Position numbers and translations under genes: made by a program. Below are positions 36,466-51,700 of a stretch of DNA of 64,000 bases, one piece after another. The notes beneath the pieces were generated by a model. It was given only the letters and a program-made list of their open reading frames with translations, did no database searches and was not told the DNA's origin. How positions within the stretch are numbered: the first letter of the stretch is position 1; each line of letters opens with the position of its first letter. The DNA comes from Daedaleopsis sinensis (taxonomy: Eukaryota; Basidiomycota; Agaricomycetes; Polyporales; Polyporaceae). The stretch is taken from contig CM066307.1 of the NCBI GenBank assembly GCA_033807695.1, positions 4,238,391 to 4,302,390 of the forward strand, written 5' to 3'.

Positions 36466-37026
36466 CTTGGATCCGTCAATTGGTGCTCGTGCGACGGGTG
36501 TGAGAGGGGCCGGGGAAGACGAGTGAGCCGGGCAGGTAAGAGGCACGTATGAGACCTACAATGCGCGCACTGCGATACTGTGATAGACATCAGCTCGAAG
36601 AGCGATACGCGTCGTCCGGAGATGGAGGGAGGTGTAGGGTAAGGTACGAACGCGGGAATCAAGCCCTCGATTGCACGGGGCCTCTGCAGTCTGTAGGAAC
36701 ATTCCCCGCGAGGAGGCGCAAAAGAGCGAGCGGGAGAGGGAGAGCTACGCACCAGCATATCGATACTTTGGAAGGGTGAACGAATGTCATTGTCTTCGTC
36801 TTCGAGCACACATGGGGCGTGCAGAAAGAGTTGGCGATCGGACTCCTTTCAACGGAGATTGCAAGATGTGCATGCGATAGCGAGGGATTGCGTATAAACA
36901 GAGCGGACGGAGAATACGGACTGCGAGTAGATCATCCATCTCTCTCCCTTGGTCGCTAGCAGACCTTCTGAACACTGACCCTCCCCCGGTCCATCCAGCG
37001 AGAGCGAGTGGTGGTAGCGCGAACGC
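36466..37026. other. Spacer, no gene seen
   Basis: About 560 bases downstream of the dynein light chain gene; nothing recognisable. Confidence 0.4.
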
Positions 37027-37521
37027 TCATGACTTCCAAATGAGGATGGCGAGCGAGCCGATGTAGAAGTAGATGAAGTGTTTCGTTTCTTATCGAGAGA
37101 ACGTCAGCTCAGCCGGGAATGTAAGAGAGGGAAGATCGCAGTTGATCTCCATCGTCGATATCCGATCGAACGACGACCAAGGCTCGTCTCGAAGCGTCTT
37201 CCGCGCACAGGAGATAAAAGCATAGGAGATAAAAGCATAGTCGACGAGGACGCACCGTGTGTGACATAAGAGCCAAAGTTCTTTCCGACGACGACGTGCC
37301 ATGTAGGCCCGTGCCGTCTGTCGAACTCCTTCTTGATCTGCGCCGCGATGTCCTTCTCGATGTTGTACTTCTCGAGCGCGGCGGAGGCGACATCGACCGC
37401 CTCCTGCTGCATCTCCTCACATGTCCACGTTCTTCACGACCGCCTTGGGGCCGTTGCCCGTGTGGTCCTTGGGGACGGAGCCCGCGTCGGAGCCGGTGGG
37501 CGCGTCGACCTTGTCCGCCAT
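37027..37521 (-). CDS. Dynein light chain LC8-type, with apparent frameshift
   Basis: LC8 landmarks are clear: [63 protein letters not shown], then after a GT-AG intron (37255-37089) [20 protein letters not shown] and TGA at 37027-37029. LC8 is a homodimeric hub bound to dynein intermediate chain and many partners. The N-terminus from the ATG at 37521 ([19 protein letters not shown]) carries about 25 extra residues. Between VDM and EEM, the family has one codon (usually Ser) but the sequence has a single T, so the frame hits TGA directly after VDM. No intron fits there. Either two bases are missing by error or mutation, or translation begins at the internal ATG of EEMQQ, losing the first strand. 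Confidence 0.85.
37211..37240. repeat. 15-bp tandem duplication in LC8 intron
   Basis: GAGATAAAAGCATAG occurs twice head to tail, at 37211-37225 and 37226-37240, exactly identical, suggesting a recent event. Confidence 0.9.
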
Positions 37522-39238
37522 GGGTATTTCAAGGAGATCGATGGAGGGAGTGTAGTTTGACTGAGAGACGTGTGGTCAGAAGTCCTTGCAGAGTTGTAGA
37601 CAGAGTCGCAAACACGAGGTTACTGGCAGACGACAAGCCGCACCAGTCACCCTCGGCCGCCTATGTGACATGACGCGTGACGTCACGCGAGTTGAGAGGC
37701 ATGTTCTACTTTTCTCTCTCGACAACCACCGTGCTCGACTCCGCGCTTTATCTGACTTTCTTTTACTGTATGTTGTACGTTGGAGGATGGTTACGTCTCT
37801 AACCACCTGAATCACTAGGTTAGACTCTCCCGGTTCTTCGAACGCGAAAAGCGAACGTTCGTGTGATCAACTTCAAGTTTCGAGCTCCCTACTACGTTCA
37901 TATCCGAGCACTCCTCGAATCCGACTCATAATCTGCAGTCCCCGGACCACAATCTATTTGGTACCGTGACAGCGAGCTCCGGCGAGCTCCGGCCGTTCAC
38001 ACGTCTTGACCATCTGCTCTAGCAGTGCCCTTCGACGCCGCCTAGTGGTCATACTACCCAAATTTCGTCCGACAGCCCCCACCGTTGGCCACTGGAACTA
38101 CGGTGACACCTGGTGCGGTAAATAATTGCATCTATCTGTTACTACCACCTTCTCCCTGGAGCCAAACTGCGGAGCTCCTGGTCGCATTGAGTCGGGCGAG
38201 TCCTTCGCCGCCGGAATGTCACATACTTCAAGTTCTGGCACGCATGGCAATCGATCCACCTTTGTGCCAAAGGCGCTGCACCCTTCTGCATCTATTGTTG
38301 CAACCTATTTTGCCATTGGACCATGTGCGCCGCCGTTTCACGGTACGTTGCCACTGGACGAGGTACGCCCCCGCTACGTACACATTATATAAAGAACGAT
38401 CGCTCATGCGCACTACAGAACATTTTGAACAATTCAACTCCAATGTCGATGTGAGTAGACTGTTGTTGTGATGTCACGGCAGAGTACTCATATGACTCCA
38501 GCATCGACATTCTAGCAGCAGTCGCTGTTACGCGCCATGAACCACGCAAAGCCCGCCGGAGTTGTTCTCCTTCCGGATGTAACCCTTATTGCCCCGACAG
38601 CGCACTTTGATCCTGGCCTCTTTGACAGTATGGCGACAGCCTCTTTGCGGACAGTCGGCGTAGTCCAATCCGTCCGCTAGACCTACAATCGGTACGTAGG
38701 CTGTTTAGTCCCTTTCAAGAGCAATGTCGTTGACAATGACGTTGACGTTGACGTTGTTCTTGGTGGTTTCGGGTTAATCTTCGCCTTTGATACCCGTCAA
38801 TGCACGAGAAGCAAGAACTCTTCTATCCATCGATGGGTGCACAATCGGTTTCGGTGAGTCAAAGCTGTATCCACTTCCACCATGTTCACGATCCTGATGG
38901 CGGGTCGCGCTGGGTACGCGGGCGTGCAGTCATGCCAAGGCGGTATTCAGAGCTCACAAATGACGACGTGAGTGACCCATTGATTGCCCGTTTTCCCTTT
39001 GTGCACGCGTTGGCAACATTAGTTTCATTGCTGTCGCTCAATAATGGCCTCTCCGTGCCGGGCATATTTAACAGACAGATGGTGCTCATGTTGCGCTTGT
39101 TGACCGACGACCACACGCAGCAACTTCCGTAGCTTTCCGAGCTAAGATAAAGGTCCGTTTTCAATTCTCTTTTACGACCGCAAATCCTCGCAACATTGAC
39201 AGCCGTCAGAAACAGAGCCTCTCGAAGCATCAGGCGTC
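37522..39238. other. Upstream region of LC8 and of BTB copy 4
   Basis: No supported gene. At 38795-38960 and 39190-39238 the sequence resembles the flank of the BTB relic (15.2-15.6 kb), so an upstream exon or UTR of BTB copy 4 may lie there. A GTTGAC tandem run is at about 38726-38757. Confidence 0.4.
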
Positions 39239-40307
39239 ATGAGCAACGAGAATTCCTCCAACGTGGAGGTCGTCCTGGTCTCCGAAAGCAACTTGTGGAG
39301 GATATGTGTTCGCAAGATCGATCTCGAGTGCGTCGACCCGCATCTCCTTGACCGGATGATCGCCGCGAGCACACCGCGTGTCGCCAGTATCGGACCCAAA
39401 GCCCAATCATGCCACGTACAACTCTCAGACACTGCATACGATCTCTATCATTTCGTTCGTTTCGTCTATCGCAACTGGTGAGCCGCACCGTGACGACCAG
39501 CTCCTACCCTTGCCACGCACTCACCCACCAGTACACTTTGGCAGGTCTGTAGCTGACAATACTCCGTTCCCGCTGCTTGCTGCATCGCTCCGCATGGCGG
39601 CGAAGTACGAAGTAGACGAGCTGGCGTTGGCGGTGATCAAAGAACTCAAGCAGATCTTCCCGTCGACACTCTCCGCCTGGGACGCCCGCGACGCGCACCG
39701 CCGCCGCCACTCCTTCAAGAAGACCGACGTCTTCCAGGCGTTCAACCTGCTCCGCACGCTCGGCGAGCGGTACGGCGCGCTGGAGCTGCTCCCCGCCGCG
39801 CTCTACGCGTGCTGCCAAATCGGAGCGCAGGTGCTCCGGTTGGGCGGGATGCGCGCAGACTCCACCACGCCCGAGACCCTGTCCCCGAGCGACTACGAGC
39901 TCGTGCTGCGGACGAAGGCGAAGCTCAGGGTGTACGGGGCGAGGCTGGTCGAGCGGCTGGCGATGTTCCAAGCGTCCCCTGATTGCGTGCGCCCGAACAA
40001 GAGCTGTGCGCAGTTCGTCTCCGACTTCCTCCACTTTCCGGACGTGATCCAGGATGGCGCCGATGCGGTGCGCGACGTGCTCGCGGGGGACCTGTTCGCC
40101 GTCAGGTTCCTGGGATACATCAACAGCTGGCATACTGTGTACAATGAATTTGTGGACCCGCTTCATGAGCTGGGTGCGTGTGGTAAATGTTTGACCGCGA
40201 CGTTCGCCCAGTACGAGGCGCTGCGCTCGGAGGCGTGGCAGGGGTTGCCGGCGTTTGCTGGGATACCACAGGCGAAGCTTCCGCATTGGGGCCGTAGCAG
40301 TCCGTAA
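39239..40307 (+). CDS. BTB/POZ domain protein (BTB copy 4)
   Basis: Two exons (39239-39477 and 39545-40307) flank a 67-bp GT-AG intron; joining restores W-S-V-A-D in phase. Exon 1 contains VEVVLVSESNLWRICVRKID, DPHLLDRMIAASTPRVASIG and VQLSDTAYDLYHFVRFVYRN. Exon 2 reads NTPFPLLAASLRMAAKYEVD, IFPSTLSAWDARDAHRRRHS, FQAFNLLRTLGERYGALELL, and ends IPQAKLPHWGRSSP. It is most similar to BTB copy 1 (11706-12811), sharing FPSTLSAWD, the YGA(L/P)xLLPAA segment and the AKLPxWGRS end. It is intact. A truncated duplicate of exon 1 and its upstream flank is the relic at 15.0-15.6 kb. It lies 200 bases from the 3' end of the second esterase, tail to tail. Confidence 0.87.
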
Positions 40308-40507
40308 CTCAGTTTTTTTCGTGACATGTACATGTGCCAGTGGTCTCTTGTCCGGGTCGTTCTCACCCGTGGTGTATCCATAGTCCGTGATGATTATTAC
40401 GATCTCTGCACCCGTCAGCAGATCTACTAGCAGCTATATGTAAAGTCCTCGAAGGTGTACCGGAACATCGACGTCGCATAACAAGTCCTCCGTGAAGAGC
40501 ACCCCCT

Positions 40508-42721
<2,214 letters not shown>

Positions 42722-42787
42722 GTTTGGTGGTCGGTGGTCACGGTGTTCGGGTGGTCGGTGTGAGGTATTCCGATCGTAAGTCGGCCG

Positions 42788-42793
42788 TTATAA
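42788..42793 (-). promoter_or_regulatory. TATA-like box of esterase copy 2
   Basis: TTATAA lies about 70 bases upstream of the start at 42721, in the same position as in copy 1, between CCGACTTACGAT-like and GGAGGACC-like flanks. Confidence 0.4.
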
Positions 42794-43500
42794 GGTCCTC
42801 CACGAGCGTCGGCGGCAGTTATGATGGATTCGCGTCGCCAGAGATCAAAATTAATCTGTAGCGTATCTCGGTGTCGGAGTGTCAGCGGTGTCATGAGCAT
42901 GTGCCAATCGGTGAGGAGGACCGACCATAGTGCACATTGCGACGCTCTGCCGAGCACCGTCCGGCTTCCGGATGTAGTCCATGCCCGTTGGGCCGATATG
43001 ATGACGACTGCGGTGCTTGGCGACGGGGTCTACGTGAGACAAAGACGGAGGAGAGCCCAGGAAGAGCGGCAAACGGCGTGTGTGAGCGGGAAGCGAGTGA
43101 ATAATGATCGGCGAAGGTTGTAACGCATCAGAGTCATTGTTACTGTGAAAGCGCTGAGTTATGGTTGAAGTCGTGGGGAAGAGGTCGGAGATGAGCCTTA
43201 CGTCTCGGAAGGTAGCCATAGAGTGCTATTACGCACATAGTGTACATAGCACTGGAAAAGAGCTCGTCAGTAGAGATGGCCATGATCGAGTCAGGCAGCA
43301 ACAAAATCGGAGCGGATACAGACGCACCTGGCAGGCAAGAGTCGCAAGACCATGTTGGCTACGCCGAGGCAGACCGCCCGTACGTCAGTCGGATTATGGT
43401 GCTCGGGGTGGTCAGTCCACGATGGCACACCGCCACCGCGCATCCACGCTGTCTTAAAAAGCTGTAAACACCGGCAGAACGTGCAGTGACCTACATAACT

Positions 43501-45736
43501 CGCTCCGCGTAGTTGCAGATCCCGGGCATTAAACGGGACGACTGAGATGCGAAAAAAAGACAGCGCTAGTCGGAGAGCACCAGCCGGATGCTGATACGCT
43601 AGACGTGCGCCGAGATTTGTACCAACACCCGTGTCAGAGAGTCCGCACAAGATGACTCACCTGTCACAGAGTGTAAATATGAAGCCCACTATCATGCTCC
43701 CCTTTATTGTCAAGCTGCGGGGCGAGCGACCTCATAGGGAGGTAGGCGATACCGCCTGGCGTTGAGTATCCCGGAGGCGTTTGATTCATTTGATCATCGT
43801 CGCGCAATCGTACTAGTGCAAGCGATGACACGTAAAGCGAAGATCTCTGCAAATGCGAATACAGGGAGAGGAGTGCGCACTGCGGAAGGGGTCTAGAGAC
43901 GACATGAGGGGACTTACGGATCCCCAGCCCGCTTCAAGCACTCACTCAAGCTTCATCCCATCGAAATCACCTTCACAGAGCCCCGATTATAATGGTCCAA
44001 GGTATCGTCGCGTGCGCAGCCCTAAAAGACACTATGCGCGGTCGCGGTAAAGAATGCCGGTCTTGCCTGTCACCTGCGACCTCAGCGGAGAGACGAAGAC
44101 GTCGATCCCGGAGAGCAGACAGTTACAAAAAGTGATGTAGAGAAACAGATCACATTCACAACAGATAGATGCGAGGATTGATGTAGCTTGCCAAGAGAGA
44201 ACTATTCAATGACGGTCGGGGTCTGTCGAAAATCCAAAGAGATGCATGAACCACAAGTTCTCTCGCTTGTAGAGCCATTGCAGAAAATCTTTATAGGTTC
44301 AGAAGTTGAAGTGAAAGATGAGTTCGATGAGTGCGGGTCGACAAAGAGGATCCAGCTGGGACGATTGTCGGGTGAGGAGGCAGAGACTGTTAGCGCCGAA
44401 CCTACGCCAAACGTCGGAGTGTGAACACGGACGGCAATTGCCGGGCACCTCGATATCCAAACTCTGTTCAAACTCCTCCACAACTTGTTGGTGGTTATCC
44501 CATCGTCGCGCACGGGCGCCGTTACGTCCGCGCCGTCTATTTGCAAGGCTAAGTAACACTGATAAAGACTACTTACGCCTGGAGGATACTCGTCGTTGAT
44601 CATCGCTGCGCGCTAGTCGTCTCCCGGCCGACAACCCTCAGTCGATACAGGTGAGCCATCGCCCGCATATGTGCATGAGGTCAGGCTTCCGACGCACCTC
44701 CAAGTGCGATTATAGCTCTATTCCGTTACTGGTGAGCTGTAACTTCTGCGTGGACGACGTTAGAATGAACGCTGACGTCATTGTAAATTGCATCTGCTGC
44801 GGATGCTTTGCGCTGTCAAGCAGTCGAGTTCGAGTATCAGAAATATACGCATGCCATGAAGCTTGAAGAGAGGATAGCGAGAATGAGCGAGGATATCCGT
44901 CTCCGACGTTGCTCCGATGTGCTCGCAAGTGGTGCCGACTGCTAGCCGCTGGCGAGCCCTCATCCTAGTAAGCCTGCTCCCAGGTTCGTCCTTTGCCACT
45001 GTTCATCAGCTACTCACACAAAAGCAGGGATCAAACATATACTATAGCAGCATTGGCTGGTGTACTCACATATCCGCTCGCACCCCCGGACCGCGGTGCC
45101 ACCGAAGGATCAATATCTCCACCGTGACGGCGTTCGGCTGGCCTTCTAAATCGGATGCTGGTTCTGCGGCCCTCGACCTTCCACAATCACTACCGCACGG
45201 ACACAGCGTGTTTCCGGGACAACATTACATACGATACGACACCATCTTTCGGCATGCAGGATGCAGCGTTATACTCGAGCGCGCCAACACCTTCGATTGG
45301 TGCTGCGGTAGACAGGTGAGTGCTATGCGACATCTCACTGGGATCGGTCCGCACGCTCTTCAGATGATACGGTTGCTCATAACGCTCCGCAATACTGTAT
45401 TCTCTGCCCAAATGATCCATGGCACTCTCACGAAGGCGGCTGACGTTTTTCTACCAGTGCTATCTGGCAGGACGCAATAAAGGCGAGCGGATATTTAGAC
45501 CCGACGGAAGCGCTATGAATGCGGCGTGCGAGATAGCAGACAGGGTTTGATCGCGCATCTCAAGATAGGGCATGAAGTGAACGCCGTAGAGTACAAGTGC
45601 GACACAGATCATGGGCGTTCTTCCCTCCTTGTCCGCAACCATATACACCCTGCCTCCTCCCCTACCCCGAGCTTCAAGTCCCGCCCTAGTCCTGCCTCCT
45701 ACCATCGACACCTCGTCATTGCACAAGGGCTCGCCT
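43501..45736. other. No supported gene
   Basis: About 2.2 kb. A 187-codon plus frame (44917-45480) has no recognisable domain and atypical composition. The fragment at 44160-44290 resembles 2960-3130 on the other strand. Confidence 0.35.
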
Positions 45737-48700
45737 ATGTCAAAACACAGACCCGGGCCGTGTAGGCTCTTCGGCACGCCAAAGGGTTGCCATTTCGGAA
45801 ATCGCTGCAAATTCCTCCATGATCTAAACACATCGGCGAGGTCGTCGAGTCCGTCGCCATCTCCAACGTCTTCGTCATCACGCAGTCGCTCCAACACCAA
45901 CACACCAGCTTCCCCTAACTCAACGTCCAAGGGCCTCAGTGGTGTTCCCAGGAACGTATGCCAGTACTACTGGGCAAGCGGTGCGTGCGTGCGGGGATTC
46001 GACTGCTCGTTCCGGCACGTCAAACAAGGAAAGGGAGAGGGGGCAGTCGAAGAAGGTGTGCCGGACGATGAGAGCGACCGCGTCGTCGACTTTTTCTCAC
46101 CAGAGGGCCTGGCGGAGGGCACTGGTTCCGTGCGGGAAGACCGGTATAACCTCAATCCGGACGACGTTCACAACCATCTCAAGGAGTTCCAGCACGACAA
46201 CTACCACTTTCATGGTGCCGCCCAAGTACAAGGCTTTGTGCGCATCCTCGCCAGTGTAAACGACCGAAACAAATCTTGGGTACGTCTCTTGCACGAGTCG
46301 TACCGGTAGACCGTACCTAATAACATGTGTTCTAGAATACAGCGCGTGCTCAAGAGCTCCTCGAGTTCGTTGTCAGAGTATGTAGCTCATACTATGTGGT
46401 ATCATGTCATGGCGTTCGACTGAGTATCGGTCACAGGGCAACACGTTGCATCGCATCGGCGACGTCCTTCGCTTCACACCCGTTAGCTCGACCATCGGCT
46501 TTCAGACAGGCGCCCTCTCGTTTCAGAAAGGCTACTTCCCCATCCTTCAATTCTTCGCATCCGATCTCATCCTCAAGACCACGTTGCATAAGAACATAAA
46601 GTGCGTCTACCCTGCTGCGTTAATCAGTGCGATCGCTGAACCAAGTATCTAGTGTGCTTTTTGCTATCGTCGAGAACAATCACGACTCGATATTTGAGAC
46701 TCTGCGTGTATGCCTCCATGCCATGATGTCGGCCCGATCATGGAAGGACACTACGCCGAACCTCGCACCGTTCCTGCAGAGCTCCCTTGACGGAGTGACT
46801 GTCTTCCGCACCCTGTCCACCGTCTTTCTACAGTGAGTCTTTTGTTCAATGAACTCAATCTCGCATTCGTGCCTAAGACGCACTCAGGTACTTCAATCGC
46901 TACAAAGATGGGATACGCAGTCATTCAGAGATCCCAGCTTTCATCAAGACTTTCGCAGAATGGTTCGAGAACTGGGCAGCTGACGTCTCAGTCTATCCGC
47001 CACGCTTCGAAGACCCTATCGCATCCGCACCTTCCAACAACAGGAGGCTCACAATCAACCATATTCGGGAGGAGATTGATCGTCTCACTGCGATCGTCGA
47101 GCGCGAGACCGGCACCGTGCTCCGTCTCCAAAAAGGCCCGCAGAAGTCGACTCTGACCGGTGAGCAGCGGAGCCAGGCACGAATTGCGCAGCTCGCGCAG
47201 ACATACAACCCGCCGGGAGCCCTACACCAGAACGGTCCACGCCACGACAACGACTTCGAGGACATCAGCGAGATTCGCATCGCACCCACCCACGACGAGC
47301 TCTTTTGTCCCGTGGCGCCGTACATGCCTGTTTTCAGTCCACATGCCCCGCATCATCTGCCTGCCGGCTCTATGGAGCGACATCTCGACATTCAATTCCG
47401 CCTCCTCCGTGAAGAGCTCATGTACGTCTCTCGTTCTCTGTATGGGAAATGATAGCGAAACTCACCAGCATCTCCAGCTCGACAACTCGCTCGTGCATCA
47501 CGGTGATTCACGACGACCTCCTCAAGATCTGGGATCCTCGTCGCAAACAGAACGACCAGACAAAGCTCGAGGCCATCATTGCTAGCCAGGGCGGCGCATA
47601 CCGCACTTCCGGACGCGACTCCGTCTTCTTCCGGATGTACACGAACGTCGAGTTCCTTCCTACTCCCCCCGAAGCGACACGACGCGGCGTCACCGTCACG
47701 CTGGTCGTCGACACTCCCCCGGGCGGCGCTGCTCGCGACAAGGATGCGAAGAAGCGCTTTGCATACTGGGAGCACAGCAGGCAGCTGCAGGGCTCGAGCC
47801 TCGTCGTCCTCATCGTCGTCTCGAACCGCGCCGTGCACGCGTACCTCGGCGTTGTCGCCTCGTTCAGCAAGGACATTGCAGAGTCGTCCAAGGCCCAGAA
47901 AGATCGCATCCGTGTCCGCGTGGCGTTCTTCGACACGGCCGTCGAGCTGATGGCCCTCCGCGGGGAGAAGCTGGGGAAGGGAAAGGGCTCGTTCGCGGTA
48001 CTCATCGACAATAGCGTCATGTTCGACGCAGTGAAGCCGTTCTTGCAGAAGCTGCAGACGACAGAGCCGACCGAGATTCCGTTCTCGCGATACATCGCGT
48101 CGGAGGCGTCACTCAAGGACGTCCAGGTCAAGCCGCCCAAGTACGCTACGGTCCCGGGGTTCAAGTACAATTTGCAGTGCCTCGCGAAGAAGGGGTGCAT
48201 CATTTCGGACTTGGACATATCGCAGCCTCTCGCTATTGCCAGAGCTCGACACCAACTCAAGCTTCTGAGCGTGCTGGACCCGAGCCAGGCCGACGCAGTT
48301 GTAGATACGTTGACGCGGGAGGTGTCGCTGATACAAGGGCGAGTTGTTTTGATCGTATCGTGGCCCGAATACTGACGTTCCTCTGGTTGATACTGGCAGA
48401 CCGCCTGGGACGGGAAAGGCGAGTACGACACCATGCTCAGACATGATATCCTGTACTAAACGAACGATAGAGTTACACCGCAAAAGAGTTCCTCCGCATA
48501 CTGTTTTCCAGCAAGATTAGACCCATAGGTGCACTTCACAATTACGAAGGGTTTTTGGTGGAGTCTAATCTCGTACCTCTGACAGTGCTCATCGCTTTCA
48601 CGAACCATGCCTTGGACCACATGGTCACCTCCGTTCTCGACGCCGGTATCACCGAGAAAATTGTCCGTCTCGGAACCCGTTCTTCCGACGAGCGCATCTC

Positions 48701-51700
48701 ACAGTACACACTCGACAAACTTGAGAGACTCGCTACCGCCCCGACACTTGACCGTTCCATTAGGCGTCAGTACGGGGTCATGAAACGTCTGGAGGAGGAG
48801 ATGACGAAGACCATGACGAACATCCGCCTCCCGCTCCTCACTTGGGATAGGATCGAAGCCTATCTCGACATCCATTTCCCCGAGCATGCCGATTTTATGC
48901 GGTACCCGCCATTCTGGATAGATGAGCTCGCATCTCTGAAGTGGCAGGACGAAAAGGAAGATGGCGAGTACCAGGAGACGAAACACGGCAAGAAAGGCAA
49001 CAAGAACACGAAGACCGTCGATGACTCCGTCTCGAGGACGCTATATGGGTTCTGGCGTCAGGGCGTAGACATCCTTTTCATCATGCAGAAGCCCACCAAA
49101 GAGAAGGGCAAGAAACGCAAAGATTCAGCGGCCGACAGAGCACAGTCGATGCTCACCGATCCTGTCGCGTTCTTCGAATCGATAGGATTCGACGGACAGT
49201 CTCCTCCTGTACCCACTCAGAACCGACCGCTTGGTACGCTCCTGGAGCTGGGTCGCGTCTGGTCCATGTCGCTGCCCGAGCGTCAGCGGCTGTCGGAGGA
49301 ATGGGAGCGTAAGATCCGGAGTCTCGCGTACGATTCGATGCTCGGTCAGTACGAACATCTCAAAGAGGACTACAAGGAGGCGTGCCAGGAGTACAATGAT
49401 ATGCGCGACGAGGTACGTAGTCGACAGTGTTCGCTTCTGCAGCGACTAACTAGCTGCTACCGTACGTAGATTCGGAGACGCATCCTCAGTCAAACGGACT
49501 TGATCGCTTGTACGACAAATGGTAAGTCTGTGATACCTTCCGCCGCATGTCCCTTGTAATACTGATATTTCATTCAGGTGCCGCATCACTGACTTCGCTC
49601 CTGGCGGTAAGCCCATTAGATGTCCCAGATATCCGCGCGTGTCTAGATAACACTACATATCACAGAGCATCGCTCCTCGGGTCCTCATGGTGGAAGAAGC
49701 AGGGCAAGTTCTTGAAGCTCACATCCTTGCATCTCTCGTCACTTCGGGTGAGTTTCTCTACATTTCACTCCGTCAATCGAAATATTCACGTGGGATGTTC
49801 GCTACGTAGTGCATCAACTCATATGTATTGGAGACCCTTTACAACTTCGTCCAACGATGGCGACCTACAGTATGTACTACCCGACGTCTCGAAGTCCGTT
49901 GTACGTACTGACGTATGTCTACCATGATAGCATTGTCCATGGACAGCAGCATCGGGAACGAACTGTACAAGTTCGATCGCTCCCTCATGGAACGGTTGTC
50001 GGACAACGGGTACCCTATGTCTCAAATCAACGTGCAACGTAGAATGCGACCGGAAATCTCGCACTTCATTAGGTGCGTGTACTATGTTATCTGTGAGCAG
50101 AACCTTCCACATTGAGCTGCGTATCGCAGGGAGATCCTCTACCCGAAGCTCGAGGACAACGCTGTTGTGAAGGAGTATCCTGCCGTACGAGGTGTGCAGA
50201 AGGATGTCTACTTTGTCAACCACACGAACAAGGAAAATGGCTCGGACGATTCAGTCTCGAAGGTCAACATGTATGAGGTGAGCATAGATAATCGTGCCAC
50301 CATTACTCATGCAGTGGGCTAAACTGAGCGGACCTAGGTGGAGATGATTCGCGACCTCGTTCTGTATTTCCTCCGTCAAGGCACATACAACGAGCCTGGC
50401 GATATTGCCGTCTTGTGTGCGTATCTCGGTCAGCTCCAGAAGGTTCGCGCTGTACTGCGGGACCTCAAGGTCGCGGTCGCGGTCGATGAGAGAGACGCAG
50501 ATCAGCTCTTACGCCAGGGTGTGGACGAAGACGAAAACATCGAGTTTGAGGAGGTCGTTGTGGCTAAGCATGTGAGTACCTCAGACTTAAACCCGTTGGG
50601 GCATCGATGCTAAATCGAATGGCACTGGCAGGTCCGTCTGGGCACCGTCGATATCTTCCAAGGCCAGGAGGCCAAGATTGTGATCGTATCTCTTGTGAGG
50701 AACTCTGGGCAGATAGATACAGGGTCCGGTTCGATCGGTTTCCTGAAGGTCCGTGTGCTGAGTTCGCCTCTGGTTCATTCGCTGAACGGTTCTCACTCAC
50801 ACTTCTACAGAGTCCGAATCGTATCAACGTCGCACTGTCAAGGGCCAAGCATGGACTTTACGTGTTTGGAAATGCGTCTAACCTTCGCCAGAACGCAACA
50901 TGGTCCACAATCCTTGACGAGATGGAAGAGAGAGATCAGATTGGCCCCGCCCTCCCGATCAAATGCGCACGGCACCCCGAGGAAGCGCGACTCATATCCA
51001 AGCCTGGAGAGCTCTCTCTGTTTGCTCCAGCTGGTGGGTGCGCCCGTCCATGCGATGCACGACTCCCTTGTGGGCATATCTGTCCTTCAGCGGTACGTTG
51101 TGTGTTTATTGATTGTCGACTACCACACACACGGCTGATTATTTCTTCAGTGTCACCCCGCCCTCGACAACCATCGCAGCACGAAGTGCATGGGCGATTG
51201 TATGCGAACTCCCTGCCCGCGCAAGCATCCATGCCCGAAGCGTTGCTCAGACGAGTGCGGCAGGTGCGAATTCCCTGTGTACGACGTTCCGCTTCCGTGT
51301 GGACACATTGCGGACCAGATTGCTTGGTACGTTCACGTCGACATTTAACATTACCAATTCATTCCGAGTTCAACTGTGGCTGATGGTCACCGGCTGGACT
51401 AGCTACCAGCTCGAAGAGATAGCCTCCGTGGAGTGCACGAAGGTGGTCCGCAAGAAGCTTCCGGGCTGCGAGCACATTGCGATGGTCGCATGCTACCGCG
51501 ACCCGGCTCAGGCATCCTGTCTTGAGCCATGCTCGGGCAAGCTTCGATGCTGCTCCAACACGTGCAAATCATCGTGCTCCGACTGCCGTGCACTCACGGT
51601 TCAGCATGCTCCCGCGGCCTTGCAACTTTTCAAGGGCAGGGTTCCCCGAACGCATCATGTTCCGCATCCTTGCGAGCGTTTGCTGTATTGCGAACACAAG

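Noticed and set aside
44917..45480. 187-codon plus frame
   Set aside because: No domain, unusual composition and no splice context; probably chance.
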